From: Pseudomonadota bacterium
Lineage (GTDB): Bacteria; Myxococcota_A; Polyangia; Polyangiales; Polyangiaceae
Length of the DNA: 8,866 nucleotides
NCBI GenBank assembly: GCA_023418705.1
Contig: JAEZYZ010000377.1
Span: 1 to 8,866 of the forward strand
Reading direction: 5' to 3'
Position 1 is the stretch's first letter. Each line of letters opens with the position of its first letter. Under the pieces are notes generated by a model. The model ran no database searches. It was not told the origin of the DNA and worked only from the letters and a program-made list of their open reading frames with translations. Below, in pieces: positions 1 through 7,353 of the stretch. The translations under genes and the position numbers were made by a program.

Positions 1-2
1 GC

Positions 3-212
3 GTCGTCGACCGCCAGCGGACGCCGCTGCCCCCGCCTGCAGTGGCACCCCCGCCGCCGCCGACAACGGCGCCGCCGCCACCACCGGCCTCGCCCCCGCC
101 GCCTGCCCGCTCTCCGGACACAACGCCGGTGCCGCCAGGTGGTCCCGTACCCGTCGAACCGGACGCGACGCCTGCGCCGCCCGGTGGTCCCGTACCCGTC
201 GAACCACACTAG
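3..212 (+). CDS. C-terminal fragment of a proline-rich protein (5' end outside window)
   Basis: The frame is open from the left edge of the window to a TAG at 210-212 and gives 69 residues of the C-terminus. The fragment is dominated by Pro, Ala, Thr and Val: runs such as APPPPPTTAPPPPPASPPPP, then two copies of PPGGPVPVEP, and it ends in His. Tails of this kind are typical of periplasmic or surface proteins with an extended flexible linker. No catalytic domain is inside the window, so the function is unknown. The other two forward frames give Arg/Cys-rich translations with no such order, which supports this frame. The stop is followed directly by a strong hairpin, consistent with the end of a transcription unit. 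No start can be assigned. Confidence 0.6.
   Translation, partial: VVDRQRTPLPPPAVAPPPPPTTAPPPPPASPPPPARSPDTTPVPPGGPVPVEPDATPAPPGGPVPVEPH
123..212 (+). repeat. Two tandem copies of a 45-bp coding repeat
   Basis: Units at 123-167 and 168-212 are direct repeats in phase with the reading frame (15 codons each). The inner 23 bp (138-160 and 183-205) are identical; the outer positions have diverged. Each unit encodes TP-x-PPGGPVPVEP, so the tail of the protein grew by tandem duplication. The second copy ends at the stop codon. Confidence 0.75.
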
Positions 213-213
213 A

Positions 214-248
214 GCGACAAACGGTTTGCGGAGCAGGCCGTTTGTCGC
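214..248 (+). terminator. Hairpin just after the stop codon, probable transcription end
   Basis: A perfect 11-bp inverted repeat, GCGACAAACGG at 214-224 and CCGTTTGTCGC at 238-248, encloses a 13-nt loop. It starts 2 nt after the TAG of the proline-rich gene. No U-tract follows (the next bases are GGAAAATGAG), so it is not a textbook intrinsic terminator. It could act with Rho or simply stabilise the 3' end of the mRNA. The stem is perfect on both strands. Confidence 0.5.
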
Positions 249-659
249 GGAAAATGAGACCATCTAGAGCACCCGAGCCGTGGGCAGACGAGAGGGTTTC
301 CCGAAGAATCTGGCCTCTCACCCGGATGGGGCCCCGATGCTTCGGGATTCCGCTCTGGCAAACTGATCGGTGGTCCAGACCCCGGGGGCCCCGCGCTTCG
401 CACCGCCAGCCGCAGCCGACGAAACCAGCTCGAGTTGGAATTCGGCGCGGGTGAGGCGGCGGGGTTGCGTTGGCGAGTTTCGCGAAGTCGAAGGCCTACT
501 CGTTTCTGCTCCGCGCTCGATGCGAGACGTTCGTCGTTCGGTTGACCAACTTTTTGTCCGTCGGGTTGAGGTTTTTGCGCAACGAGACTCTCGAATGGCC
601 GAATCGAAGCTGCAAGTGCTGGTCTGCGCTTGGAGCGATTGGCCGGCGACGCAACAGTC
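249..659. other. Intergenic stretch, no supported gene
   Basis: About 410 bp separate the left hairpin from the large lipoprotein gene. Open frames exist on both strands, but their translations are Arg/Pro/Ser-rich and featureless. Small inverted repeats are present: GAGAGG/CCTCTC near 290-320 and CCCGA/TCGGG at 333-346. A TTGACC word at 542-547 resembles a -35 element, but no good -10 hexamer lies 16-18 bp downstream. No convincing promoter for the downstream gene was found, although the region must hold one unless transcription reads through. Confidence 0.5.
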
Positions 660-3600
660 ATGACGCGCAAACCACGAATCACGCCCCTTCTTCCGTTCCT
701 ACTCGTCCTTGCGTCGTGCGGAGGCAAGGATTCGGATCGATCAGGCCGGACCAACGAACCGGAGAATCCCGATCCCCCGGGGGCGGCTCCGCCCGGCTGC
801 AAAGCAACCCTGGACCAAACCACGCCCACCCGCTTTTACGACGCGGTGCGCTGCATCTACGAAGGAGACGGAGCGTTGCAGCAGGGCGTCGAGGACGGCG
901 TCATCGACCCAGAGCGAGCCACAGTCTTGCGCGGCCGCGTGCTCAACACAGAGGGACAACCCATCAAGGAGGCTCGTATCGAAGTCCTCGGGCACGAGGA
1001 GTTCGGATACACCCAAAGCCGGGGCGATGGCTTCTTCGACATGGTGGTCAATGGTGGCGGGCGTCGCACGGTTCGAATCGAAAAAGAGGGCTTTCTCCGT
1101 TCACAAAGGGGGATCAAGACCCAATGGCGGGCGTTCGAAAACTACCCCGACGTCGTGCTCGTCCGGCCCGCAAAGCCAGCGCCCCCCGTGAACTTGCGGG
1201 ACCTCAATGTGCATCGGCTCATCCAGGGGACCAACGTTTCGGACCAGGACGGCACTCGTCGCCATATGGTGGCTGTCTCCCCAGGCCAAAAAGTAAGGAT
1301 TATCCTCGAAGACGGCTCCGAGGAGGAGCTCGATTCGTTCAGTTTGCGCGCCACCGAATTCACGGTCGGGGAGGCAGGACCGAGCGCCATGCCAGGCGAT
1401 TTGCCAGACACGAGCGCCTATACCTATGCACTGGACCTTTCTGCCGTCGAAGCTGAAGAACTTGGCGCCGGAGAGATCGTCTTCGATCCGCCACTCACCA
1501 ACTACGTTGACAATTTCTTGGAGTTTCCCGCAGGGACGGTGGTTCCGGTGGGCGTGTACAACGAGAAGCGTGACGTCTGGGAAGCCGCGGAAAGCGGCAT
1601 CGTCATCGATATCTTGAACGTTGAAGATGGCGTCGCCGCGGTGGACGTTGATGGCGATGGAGAAGCGGACGACGGCTCGCTGCTCGCAGATTTGGGCATC
1701 GACGAGGATGAGCTTCGCCTGCTTGGGCAAGAATACGAAGCTGGGGATTCCCTCTGGCGAGTGATAACTTCGCACTTCTCGGCGTGGGACTACAATTGGC
1801 CCTTTGGTTTCCCGGAAGACGCCATCGGAGCGACCGTAGGTGTTCTGGGGTTTGGTCCAGAAGACTGCAGGCGGACGGTTCAGGGCTCGATCATTGGCTG
1901 CGAAGATCAAACACTCGGTGAGGTCCTCCCCGTCACCGGCACGCCTCACACGCTTCACTACCAGAGCGAGCGCACCCCAGGGCGCCGTGACCGGTACTCC
2001 CTCGACATCACCCTCTCGGGAGAGGAAATTCCAGGCAGCCTCAAGCGCATCGAGGTCGAGGTACATGTTCTCGGCAATGTGTTCAAGAGCACGCACGAGC
2101 CGGAACCCGAGGCTCATTATCTGTGGACCTGGGACGGAAGGGACGCGTACGAGCGCATTTGGCAGGGCCGACAGCCCGTGGAAGTGCGCGTGGGGTACGT
2201 ATACGACGGAGCCTACGAGAGCACGAACCGCTTTGGTCAGGTGGGCACCGGAACGCCGATCACGGGTGATCGTGCGCGAGAAGAAGTTACTTCCTGGGCT
2301 ACGTGGACCGGGAAGGTCGGTGGGTTCAACCACGTGAGCCTCGGATTTGGCGGATGGACGCTCGGCGCCCATCACGTTCTCGACAGGCGGGGCCAGATGC
2401 TGCACCTCGGGACCGGGCGGGCGCGGAGCGCCGAAGAGATAGGGCCGGTCATAGCGCCCGTCGCTGGCACCGGAGAGGCCGGATACATGGGCGACGAGGG
2501 CCCGGCCCTCGAGGCTCAATTCGATCGACCGCACGGCCTGGTGATCGCCGAAGATGGAACTGTGTACGTCTCCGATGAGGGCAACCACGTCGTGCGCCGC
2601 ATCCATCCCAATGGCACCATCGATACCTACGCGGGGACTGGTGAGCGCGGAATGACAGGGGATGGAGGGCCTGCGATCGAAGCCACCTTCAATGAGCCGC
2701 TCGGCATCACGCTCGGTCCGGACGGAACCCTCTACGTTGGGGACCGACTTTCCGGTCGGGTCCGAGCCATCTCGCCGGACGGGATGATTTCGACTTTCGC
2801 AGGTGGAGGCGAACCCGACGACGGTTTGGGGGACGGCCTCGCTGCCACGGATGCGGTCCTCCGAGAGCCACATTCGATCGCAATGGGTCCCGGCGGGTCC
2901 CTGTACATCGCTGACTCGGAGGCGCATCGGGTGAGGCGCGTTGGTCCCGAGGGCATCATCAGTACCGTCGCCGGCATCGGCTCCGCTGGAGGTTCTGGAG
3001 ATGACGGTCCCGCAGTCGAAGCTGAGCTCGACACACCCATTGGTATCGCCATCGACGACGACGGGGTGCTGTACGTCTCAGAATTCTACGGACATCGGAT
3101 CCGTCGAATTGACCCCACTGGCGTCATTACCACTCTCGCGGGAACGGGACGCGCTGGGGACTCGGGTGATGGCGGGCCAGCCGACGAAGCTCAGATCGAT
3201 AGCCCCCATGACATTCAGATCGGTCAAGACGGTTCGGTCTATTTCAGCGACGAGGGCAACCACCGAATCCGCCGGGTGCGACGAGACGGCGTCATCGAGA
3301 CCATCGCTGGGACGGGCTCCACCTCTCCCCCGAGTAGGCTGGGCGGCGATGGAGGTTCGCCCCTGGACGCGACGTTCTCCCAGCCGAGGGTCCTGTATGC
3401 TCACGAAGACGGGAGCCTGTGGATCGGAGACTATTCCGAGCACCGCATTCGCCGCATCGACCCACCGCTTCCGGGGTTCTCCCACGGTGAGAGCATGGTG
3501 GCGTCGCGCGATGGATCCATGATCTACGTGTTCGACCAGCATGGGCGCCATCAGCGGACGCTCAACGCACTCACGGGTTTTGAGCTCTGGACCTTCGAAT

Positions 3601-6545
3601 ACACGGACGACGGCCTCCTGGAAAGTCTGACCGACGGCTTTGGGAACAAAACCGGGATCGCCCGTGACCAGAGCGACGTCGTGCTCACCGGTCCGTACGG
3701 TCATGAAACGGCTCTTCGCACCGACGATCGAGGCTTCCTTGTTCGCGTTACCGATCCCGCAGACGCACGCACCGAGCTTTCTTACTCGGACAGCGGGCTC
3801 CTGACTTCGCTAAGAAAGCCGAGCGGCGACACGCATGTCTTTCAGTATGATGACGATGGGCTGCTGCTTCGCGACGAGGCACCGAGCGGCTACTTCCAGA
3901 CGTTCGAGCGAAAGACTCTCGGCGACGGGTTCTCCGTCACCCGAACCCACAATGGAGAGCGCCCCGAAATCCACGAGATGCGTCCGGGCGCGCGCCGCGA
4001 AACACGTCTCCTCACGGATGCGGCTGGTATTACGACCACGATCGAACGGTCGCCGACCTATTTTTCGATGTCGAGCCCTACTCAGTCGACCGTTACGACG
4101 TTTTCCGGCGACCCCCGGTTCGGAACGCAAGCTCCCAATGTGAGTCGGTCTGCAACAACCCTTTCGGACGAGTTGCAACTGACTGTGGACAAGCGTCGTG
4201 ACATCGTGCTGGCTGACGCGGGGAACCCGCTCAGCGTCCAGACTTTGACGGAGACTACCTCGGTGAACGGAAATGCGTGGACGAGCGTGTGGTCTGCCTC
4301 CGACAAGACGACAGTGTGGACGAGTCCCGAAGGACGCACCCTCTCTGAGCGACGCAACGATGCAGGACAGCTGATTTCTCGCGAGATTGGCGGAATTTCC
4401 AGTTCTATCATCGACTATGACGACCGCGGACGGCCTGAGATGGTGACCATCGGACAGCGCGTGCTCGAGTTCGAATACGGAGCCGATGGCTTCGTCAGTG
4501 CAGTCACTAATCCCCTGGGAGAGCGTGTCGACCTCCGGCGCGATGCCCGCGGCCTCATCAGGGAGCAGGGGTTCGGCGATGGTTCGACCATCGATGTGCG
4601 CCACGACCAAAACGGAAGACTGTCAGGGGTCACTCCGCCCGAGCAGCCGCTGCATGGCTTCGGCTACCAGGCGGGTCTTTTGGTCGCGTACAATCCGCCC
4701 CAGGAAGACAACACCGCAAGCTTGCGCTTCTTTTACGACGTCTACCAAGCCCTCACTCTCGTCGAAGACGGGAGTGGAGAAGAGCTGGCGTTCGACTACG
4801 AGGACGAGACTGGACGCCTTTCAACAGTCACAGTTGGCGGCGAGGCGACGAACATCGCCTACGACAACGTCACGGGTCTTGTTGCGAGCGTTTCCAGTGA
4901 CGACGTCACCCTTGCGCTCTCCTACGAGGGGCCACTCGTTTCGGGACAAGCGTGGAGCGGAGTGGTTGAGGGAGACGTGGTGGTTGTGTTGGACGAGGAC
5001 CTTCGCGTCGCCGAAGAGGTTGCCGGAGGGCGGGCGATCGCGTTCGGCTACGATCGGGATGGCTTGATGATCCAAGCGGGTGCGCTCGGAGTGGTCCGTG
5101 ATCCCAAAAGCGGCTTCGTCGCGAGCACGAACCTTGAAGACGTCGACGATACCTGGGGTTACAACGAGTACGGAGAGCCGTCAGCTTACTTCGTAGAGTT
5201 CGATGGTGACGTCTTCTACTCGCGCGTTGACACACGAGACGCCCTGGGTCGCGTGAAGGAGCGCACCGAGACGATCGGAGGCGTCCTGCGTGAACTGGAG
5301 TTCTTTTATGATGTCCGCGGTCGACTCACTTCCGTAGAGGAAGCTGGAGACGTCATCGAGAGGTACGAGTACGACGCCAACGGCAATCGGACTGCTGCCA
5401 TGGTTGCGGGCGAGAGTGTCTCAGCCGCCTACGACGACCAAGATCGCCTCCTCGCGTACGGAGACGCGACCTACGAGCAGACGCCGGCTGGCGATCTGGT
5501 TCGAAAGTCAGAACGAGGCGAGCAGACGGATTTTCACTACGACAGGCGGGGAAGCCTGCGACAAGTCGACCTTCCCGATGGTACCGGCGTCGAATACGTC
5601 ACGGACGGATTCGGGCGTCGCATTGGCAAGCGTGTCGATGGCGAATTGGTCCAAGGGTTTTTGTATCGAGACTTGCTCTCTCCGGTGGTCGAGTTGGGGC
5701 CGGACGGAGTCACCGAGGTGGCCAGGTTCATCTACGGCACCAGTCCCTTCGTGCCTGATTACATGATCAAAGATGGTCAGACGTATCGCATCATCACTGA
5801 TCAAGTGGGGAGCGTCCGCCTTGTCGTGAGCGCCACCGACGGAACGATCGCCCAACGCATCGACTACACGGCGTTCGGTGAAGTCTTGAACGACACCAAC
5901 GCGGGATTTCAGCCATTTGGATTCGCCGGTGGGCTCTACGACGTCGACACTGGGCTGCTTCGATTCGGTGCGCGCGACTACGATCCCGTTGTTGGGCGGT
6001 GGACGGCTAAGGATCCGATTCTTTTCGCGGGTGGGCAGTCCAATCTTTATGGGTATGCAGGGAACGATCCCGTTAATTTCTTCGATCCCAATGGAGAGTG
6101 GGCTCACGTTGCTGCCGGGGCCGCGATCGGTGCAACGGTCAACACCGTTGGATACTTGCTCATGACTGATTCGTCGAACGTCACCGCCCTTGGTCTAGCC
6201 GGGGCCTTGACTGGGGGCGCGGTCTCAGGTGCCGGAGCTGCAATCGGTCCGGTTGGTGCAGCAATCGGCGGATTTGCGGGAACCGGGCTTGACGGGCTCA
6301 TCTCTGGGACCGGAGCCTCTTTCACAGGTGCGCTCATCGGTGGCTTTGCAAATTTCGCTGGTGCCAGACTGGGGGCGGACGCCATCGCGAAGGCGAGGCT
6401 TTTTCCGACCAATGGCTTGCTCGTGAGCCAGGGCGTGAAGGATGTAGGCGAAGATCTTCTCGCAAGAGCGATGGGACGATCCATTGGCGGTGAGTTGTTG
6501 ATGAATATCCTCGGAAGGGGCGCGACGGACGCATGCGTGCAGTAG
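660..6545 (+). CDS. Teneurin-like lipoprotein: TTR-like + NHL propeller + YD/Rhs shell + glycine-rich C-terminal tail
   Basis: This encodes a 1961-residue Rhs/YD-repeat protein. The ATG at 660 is preferred over an in-frame TTG at 630 because it begins a clean lipoprotein signal peptide: basic residues 3-6, hydrophobic residues 10-18, lipobox LASC with Cys20, then GGKD. Neither start has a good ribosome binding site. Domains in order: carboxypeptidase-regulatory/TTR-like fold (about 87-170); a beta-rich region (about 180-590) with a DxDxDG calcium-loop pattern at 329-339; six NHL blades (about 597-940); YD repeats (about 945-1708, e.g. YDANGNR, YDDQDRL); and the Rhs-associated core (1709-1812) with RYDP-like RDYDPVVGRW and terminal DPNG. 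A 149-residue Gly/Ala-rich tail follows. In the family, the YD shell encapsulates the C-terminal segment and is often autocleaved after DPxG. The product is probably anchored in the outer membrane and exposed or delivered to neighbouring cells. Its role as a contact toxin or adhesin is inferred. Confidence 0.93.
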   Translation: MTRKPRITPLLPFLLVLASCGGKDSDRSGRTNEPENPDPPGAAPPGCKATLDQTTPTRFYDAVRCIYEGDGALQQGVEDGVIDPERATVLRGRVLNTEGQPIKEARIEVLGHEEFGYTQSRGDGFFDMVVNGGGRRTVRIEKEGFLRSQRGIKTQWRAFENYPDVVLVRPAKPAPPVNLRDLNVHRLIQGTNVSDQDGTRRHMVAVSPGQKVRIILEDGSEEELDSFSLRATEFTVGEAGPSAMPGDLPDTSAYTYALDLSAVEAEELGAGEIVFDPPLTNYVDNFLEFPAGTVVPVGVYNEKRDVWEAAESGIVIDILNVEDGVAAVDVDGDGEADDGSLLADLGIDEDELRLLGQEYEAGDSLWRVITSHFSAWDYNWPFGFPEDAIGATVGVLGFGPEDCRRTVQGSIIGCEDQTLGEVLPVTGTPHTLHYQSERTPGRRDRYSLDITLSGEEIPGSLKRIEVEVHVLGNVFKSTHEPEPEAHYLWTWDGRDAYERIWQGRQPVEVRVGYVYDGAYESTNRFGQVGTGTPITGDRAREEVTSWATWTGKVGGFNHVSLGFGGWTLGAHHVLDRRGQMLHLGTGRARSAEEIGPVIAPVAGTGEAGYMGDEGPALEAQFDRPHGLVIAEDGTVYVSDEGNHVVRRIHPNGTIDTYAGTGERGMTGDGGPAIEATFNEPLGITLGPDGTLYVGDRLSGRVRAISPDGMISTFAGGGEPDDGLGDGLAATDAVLREPHSIAMGPGGSLYIADSEAHRVRRVGPEGIISTVAGIGSAGGSGDDGPAVEAELDTPIGIAIDDDGVLYVSEFYGHRIRRIDPTGVITTLAGTGRAGDSGDGGPADEAQIDSPHDIQIGQDGSVYFSDEGNHRIRRVRRDGVIETIAGTGSTSPPSRLGGDGGSPLDATFSQPRVLYAHEDGSLWIGDYSEHRIRRIDPPLPGFSHGESMVASRDGSMIYVFDQHGRHQRTLNALTGFELWTFEYTDDGLLESLTDGFGNKTGIARDQSDVVLTGPYGHETALRTDDRGFLVRVTDPADARTELSYSDSGLLTSLRKPSGDTHVFQYDDDGLLLRDEAPSGYFQTFERKTLGDGFSVTRTHNGERPEIHEMRPGARRETRLLTDAAGITTTIERSPTYFSMSSPTQSTVTTFSGDPRFGTQAPNVSRSATTLSDELQLTVDKRRDIVLADAGNPLSVQTLTETTSVNGNAWTSVWSASDKTTVWTSPEGRTLSERRNDAGQLISREIGGISSSIIDYDDRGRPEMVTIGQRVLEFEYGADGFVSAVTNPLGERVDLRRDARGLIREQGFGDGSTIDVRHDQNGRLSGVTPPEQPLHGFGYQAGLLVAYNPPQEDNTASLRFFYDVYQALTLVEDGSGEELAFDYEDETGRLSTVTVGGEATNIAYDNVTGLVASVSSDDVTLALSYEGPLVSGQAWSGVVEGDVVVVLDEDLRVAEEVAGGRAIAFGYDRDGLMIQAGALGVVRDPKSGFVASTNLEDVDDTWGYNEYGEPSAYFVEFDGDVFYSRVDTRDALGRVKERTETIGGVLRELEFFYDVRGRLTSVEEAGDVIERYEYDANGNRTAAMVAGESVSAAYDDQDRLLAYGDATYEQTPAGDLVRKSERGEQTDFHYDRRGSLRQVDLPDGTGVEYVTDGFGRRIGKRVDGELVQGFLYRDLLSPVVELGPDGVTEVARFIYGTSPFVPDYMIKDGQTYRIITDQVGSVRLVVSATDGTIAQRIDYTAFGEVLNDTNAGFQPFGFAGGLYDVDTGLLRFGARDYDPVVGRWTAKDPILFAGGQSNLYGYAGNDPVNFFDPNGEWAHVAAGAAIGATVNTVGYLLMTDSSNVTALGLAGALTGGAVSGAGAAIGPVGAAIGGFAGTGLDGLISGTGASFTGALIGGFANFAGARLGADAIAKARLFPTNGLLVSQGVKDVGEDLLARAMGRSIGGELLMNILGRGATDACVQ
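2448..3480 (+). repeat. Six NHL repeats forming a predicted beta-propeller inside the Rhs lipoprotein
   Basis: Six units of about 56 residues each follow the pattern AGTG-(E/R)-x-G-x(2,3)-GD-x-GPA-x-EA-x-(F/I)-x-x-P-x-x-I-x-x-x-x-DG-x-(L/V)-Y-(V/I)-(S/A)-D-x-x-x-H-x-(I/V)-RR-I-x-P-x-G. The linkers VAGTGEAG, YAGTGERG, FAGGGEP, VAGIGSAG, LAGTGRAG and IAGTGSTS mark blade starts. The last unit is degenerate and carries a short SPPSR insertion. Six blades is the number found in the teneurin NHL domain, which sits against the YD shell. The DNA copies have diverged, so these are old protein repeats rather than recent DNA duplications. Confidence 0.88.
6096..6542 (+). other. Variable C-terminal tail of the Rhs lipoprotein, glycine-zipper-like
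   Basis: After the DPNG that closes the Rhs core (residues 1809-1812) the protein continues for 149 residues, EWAHVAAGAAIGATVNTVGY onward. It contains repeated G-A/V/L-x-x-x-G spacings and hydrophobic stretches, then a short charged end (VKDVGEDLLARAMGRSIGG) finishing in DACVQ. In polymorphic Rhs systems this is the exchangeable effector position. No HNH, GHH, nuclease, deaminase or ADP-ribosyltransferase motif is visible. The small-residue periodicity fits membrane-inserting helices, so a pore-forming or membrane-anchoring role is the best guess. It may instead be only the linker that precedes toxins in relatives, with the toxin lost. Confidence 0.55.
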
Positions 6546-6691
6546 ACCGGTCGGCAGTTTTCGTGCTAGGGACGCCGTCAGACTGGGTCGGCTCGCTTAC
6601 CATTGTTGGTATCATGGGGCTGGACTATGTAGTGCTCCGGTGGCTTGTTCGTTCGGAAGAAGTGTACCATTTTACTTACTTGCGGTCGTGA
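6533..6691 (+). CDS. Small overlapping ORF, possible 5' part of a frameshifted partner gene
   Basis: A 52-codon frame starts at ATG 6533, overlaps the last 13 bases of the Rhs gene and ends at TGA 6689-6691. The word GGAAGGGG at 6513-6520, 12 nt upstream, could serve as a ribosome binding site, and the overlap suggests translational coupling to the Rhs gene. The product has one hydrophobic stretch (SLTIVGIMGLDYVVLRWLV) followed by RSEEVYHFTYL. It overlaps the next frame (6640-7002) by 52 bases, one base out of register. Between 6640 and 6680 this frame has the more ordinary codons, while the other uses AGA, AGT, TTA and CTT. The two could therefore be pieces of one gene joined by a -1 shift. 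It may also be non-coding. Confidence 0.35.
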   Translation: MRAVDRSAVFVLGTPSDWVGSLTIVGIMGLDYVVLRWLVRSEEVYHFTYLRS

Positions 6692-7002
6692 CGTTGATTA
6701 TGGGGTGTGCCAGCGTGCGCGCACGGGCATGGGTCGGTGGCGGCGAGTTCTGCGTCGTGCACTACGGTCTGCTGGGCAAACAGTCGCGATATCTGTTGTC
6801 GGACATGCAGAACGTTGAGAGTGGTGCGACTTTGAATGGTGAGTGCGTGCTACAGTTCACATACCGTGGAAAGCTTGTGCGACTAGGTCCTTGGTGGGGA
6901 TTCCGGCGCCGAACTCTAGCGGAGCGGGTCATTGCCTTGACCTTGCTCCTCTCGCAGGCGACAAGCGCGGCTCGTGGGGAACCTGGCACCTGGCGCGCCT
7001 GA
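6640..7002 (+). CDS. Small membrane protein or lipoprotein with PH-like C-terminus, candidate Rhs immunity/partner
   Basis: This 120-codon frame begins at a GTG, 94 bp after the Rhs stop. Residues 10-26 (PFYLLAVVTLIMGCASV) are hydrophobic and contain a lipobox-like IMGC (Cys23), so the N-terminus is a membrane anchor or lipoprotein signal. The rest resembles bacterial PH-domain membrane proteins in pattern: a short beta segment FCVVHYGLLGKQSRYLLSDM, then QNV, LQFTYRGKLVRLGPWWG, and an amphipathic closing helix RRTLAERVIALTLLL. The frame has higher third-position GC from about 6685 onward, so that part is the more certain. The start is doubtful: the only purine-rich word upstream (6615-6623) is 16 nt away, and the true N-terminus may lie in the overlapping frame at 6533. 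Its position just behind an Rhs effector is where immunity genes usually sit. That role is an inference. Confidence 0.55.
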   Translation: MACSFGRSVPFYLLAVVTLIMGCASVRARAWVGGGEFCVVHYGLLGKQSRYLLSDMQNVESGATLNGECVLQFTYRGKLVRLGPWWGFRRRTLAERVIALTLLLSQATSAARGEPGTWRA

Positions 7003-7353
7003 ACAAACACTAGTTCGGACGCACTGGTGCTCGAACCATTCCCCCACCAGCCGCCGCGTGCCGCGCACGATGCCCGCGTCAACGTGGCTTGAGGCACCGC
7101 CCCTCCGGGGCGCCAGGCGAGAGGGCTCTGGCGGACGGAACCAACGCTCACCTCCTCACCCTCCGCGGCCGCTGCCCGTCAGAAAGGTCTGAACCCGACC
7201 GGAGGCTCTGCCGGCCACCTGGCCTCCCCGCTGCTCGTAGCTTCTCCGGATTCTGGCTGCGTCTGCAGCCGCCGTGGCGGATGCTACGCCGACGCTGATG
7301 ACAAGGACTGGCTGTGCAGCGCTCCGTCTTCGACGGCGGAAGGGGGTAATGAG
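7003..7353. other. Intergenic stretch between the Rhs module and the tRNA, hairpins only
   Basis: About 350 bp hold no ORF with recognisable coding character; the short open frames are Pro/Arg/Ser-rich. The stretch contains several GC-rich inverted repeats: CGCCCC/GGGGCG at 7098-7112, CGCCAG/CTGGCG at 7111-7133, GGAGGC/GCCTCC at 7201-7227 and CCGTC/GACGG at 7324-7336. The last lies just past the 3' end of the minus-strand tRNA and could mark its processing or termination region, though no U-tract follows it. No copy of the tRNA 3' end was seen here, so there is no evidence for an integration site. Confidence 0.45.
7098..7133 (+). terminator. Pair of overlapping GC hairpins, possible end of the Rhs transcript
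   Basis: The stem CGCCCC (7098-7103)/GGGGCG (7107-7112) with a 3-nt loop shares two bases with a second stem, CGCCAG (7111-7116)/CTGGCG (7128-7133), so the two cannot form fully together. Both lie about 100 bp after the small partner ORF. Neither has a following U-run. Intrinsic termination is therefore unproven; transcript stabilisation or Rho-assisted ending is equally possible. Confidence 0.25.

Noticed and set aside
356..372. TGGCAAACTGATCGG as another sigma-54 promoter
   Set aside because: The invariant GC of the -12 element is missing at the required spacing.
630..659. TTG start giving a 10-residue N-terminal extension of the Rhs lipoprotein
   Set aside because: The extension MERLAGDATV would precede and spoil a complete lipoprotein signal that begins at ATG 660.
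370..663. Plus-strand frame of 97 codons whose TGA overlaps the Rhs ATG (ATGA)
   Set aside because: The overlap is tempting as translational coupling, but codon third positions are not biased, there is no ribosome binding site at the GTG, and the product has no recognisable feature.
209..829. Minus-strand ORF of 206 codons across the intergenic region and the Rhs gene start
   Set aside because: Translation is Arg/Pro/Ser-rich without domains, and it overlaps both the left hairpin and the signal peptide of the lipoprotein; GC-rich DNA yields such frames by chance.
1101..2927. Minus-strand ORF of 608 codons
   Set aside because: It lies wholly inside the Rhs gene, and its translation has no domain or repeat pattern, unlike the plus strand with its TTR-like and NHL features.
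6640..6691. Programmed -1 frameshift site between the two small ORFs
   Set aside because: No X-XXY-YYZ slippery heptamer in the right phase was found in the overlap, so recoding is not supported beyond the frame overlap itself.
7020..7050. Possible second tRNA remnant around a CTCGAACC word (T-loop-like on the minus strand)
   Set aside because: The flanking bases do not pair into a T stem and no acceptor or D arm is present.
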